Origin: Pseudonocardia xinjiangensis | GTDB lineage: Bacteria > Actinomycetota > Actinomycetes > Mycobacteriales > Pseudonocardiaceae | Assembly: GCF_012911925.1 (NCBI RefSeq) | Contig: NZ_JAAXKY010000013.1 | Span: 1 to 64,000 of the forward strand | Direction: 5' to 3' | Length of the DNA: 64,000 bases | Part shown: piece by piece, positions 63,824 to 64,000 of the stretch | Numbering within the stretch: the stretch's first letter is position 1 | Layout: every line of letters starts with the position of its first letter | Notes under the pieces: model-generated | Seen by the model: only the letters and a program-made list of their open reading frames with translations | Databases searched by the model: none | What the model was told of the DNA's origin: nothing | Program-made: the position numbers and the translations under genes

Positions 63824-64000
63824 GACAGGTTCCTTCCCGGTTCAGTGGCCCCGTCGCGCTGTCGGGGAGCGTGCGCGGCGGATCTGTGGTCACGATGGAT
63901 CGAGTCCGCGCGTCGAGAGGTGAAGCCGGTGTCGGCCGCATGATCGCCGGTGGATCATGCCAGGCCGTACGACCGTGTCGGCGGTGGCGTTCAGGGCTTG
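63824..64000. other. Upstream region of the protease gene
   Basis: This holds the protease promoter; no further gene is visible before the right edge. Confidence 0.4.

Overview
The window comes from a high-GC (roughly 70 percent or more) actinomycete chromosome. GTG starts are common, codon third positions are G or C, and the families present (DevR-type regulator, IdeR/DtxR-type iron box, SelO, MocR and TetR regulators, NACHT and NB-ARC STAND ATPases) are typical of actinomycetes. Placement near Pseudonocardiaceae is an inference. I see no rRNA, complete tRNA, transposase, phage module or CRISPR array.

Layout. (1) 1-6318, minus strand: one uninterrupted reading frame of 2106 codons that leaves the left edge. 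It encodes an exported giant protein with a Lys/Pro-rich stretch, a coiled coil and about three dozen regularly placed cysteine pairs. This is the most unusual gene in the window. (2) 6.7-20.6 kb: small regulator/enzyme units (MocR with EamA exporter, AraC with monooxygenase and esterase, PHP hydrolase, TetR with tautomerase-YHS, TetR with SDR), then a polysaccharide pyruvyl transferase-like protein, an exo/endonuclease-type lipoprotein, SelO and two overlapping small ORFs. (3) 20.7-30.1 kb: a dormancy/hypoxia-type island with a DevR-like regulator, CBS and PPOX proteins, an Acg-like nitroreductase, two universal stress proteins, a SHOCT membrane protein, a 58-residue repeat protein and phosphoketolase plus acetate kinase. 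Most of its transcription units carry a GGGCCGTTCGGCCC-like box about 70-85 bp before the start. (4) 30.2-45.5 kb: a STAND regulator, then a catabolic cluster. It holds a ribose-type ABC importer whose ATPase and permease are fused, three medium-chain dehydrogenases, a PRISE-type reductase, an XRE-cupin regulator, a hydroxyisobutyrate-dehydrogenase/SnoaL fusion, maleylacetate reductase and hydroxyquinol 1,2-dioxygenase. Five promoter-region GTTC-N9-GAAC sites tie it together. I infer import of a polyol, cyclitol or glycoside, oxidation to hydroxyquinol, and ring cleavage to 3-oxoadipate. (5) 45.5-57.6 kb: a decayed alpha-L-fucosidase, PhyH dioxygenase with a small partner and AraC regulator, an orphan solute-binding domain, an AlkZ-like protein, GMC oxidoreductase with TetR, a chloroperoxidase-like hydrolase, a DHFR-like reductase, a GH2 hydrolase and an iron-box-controlled DUF2470 protein. 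(6) 57.8-64 kb: a membrane NACHT ATPase, a SnoaL protein, an anchored VWA protein and a secreted trypsin-like protease.

All calls come from reading the sequence; no database search was possible. Residue positions are approximate unless a count is stated. Regulatory sites rest on symmetry and recurrence, not experiment.
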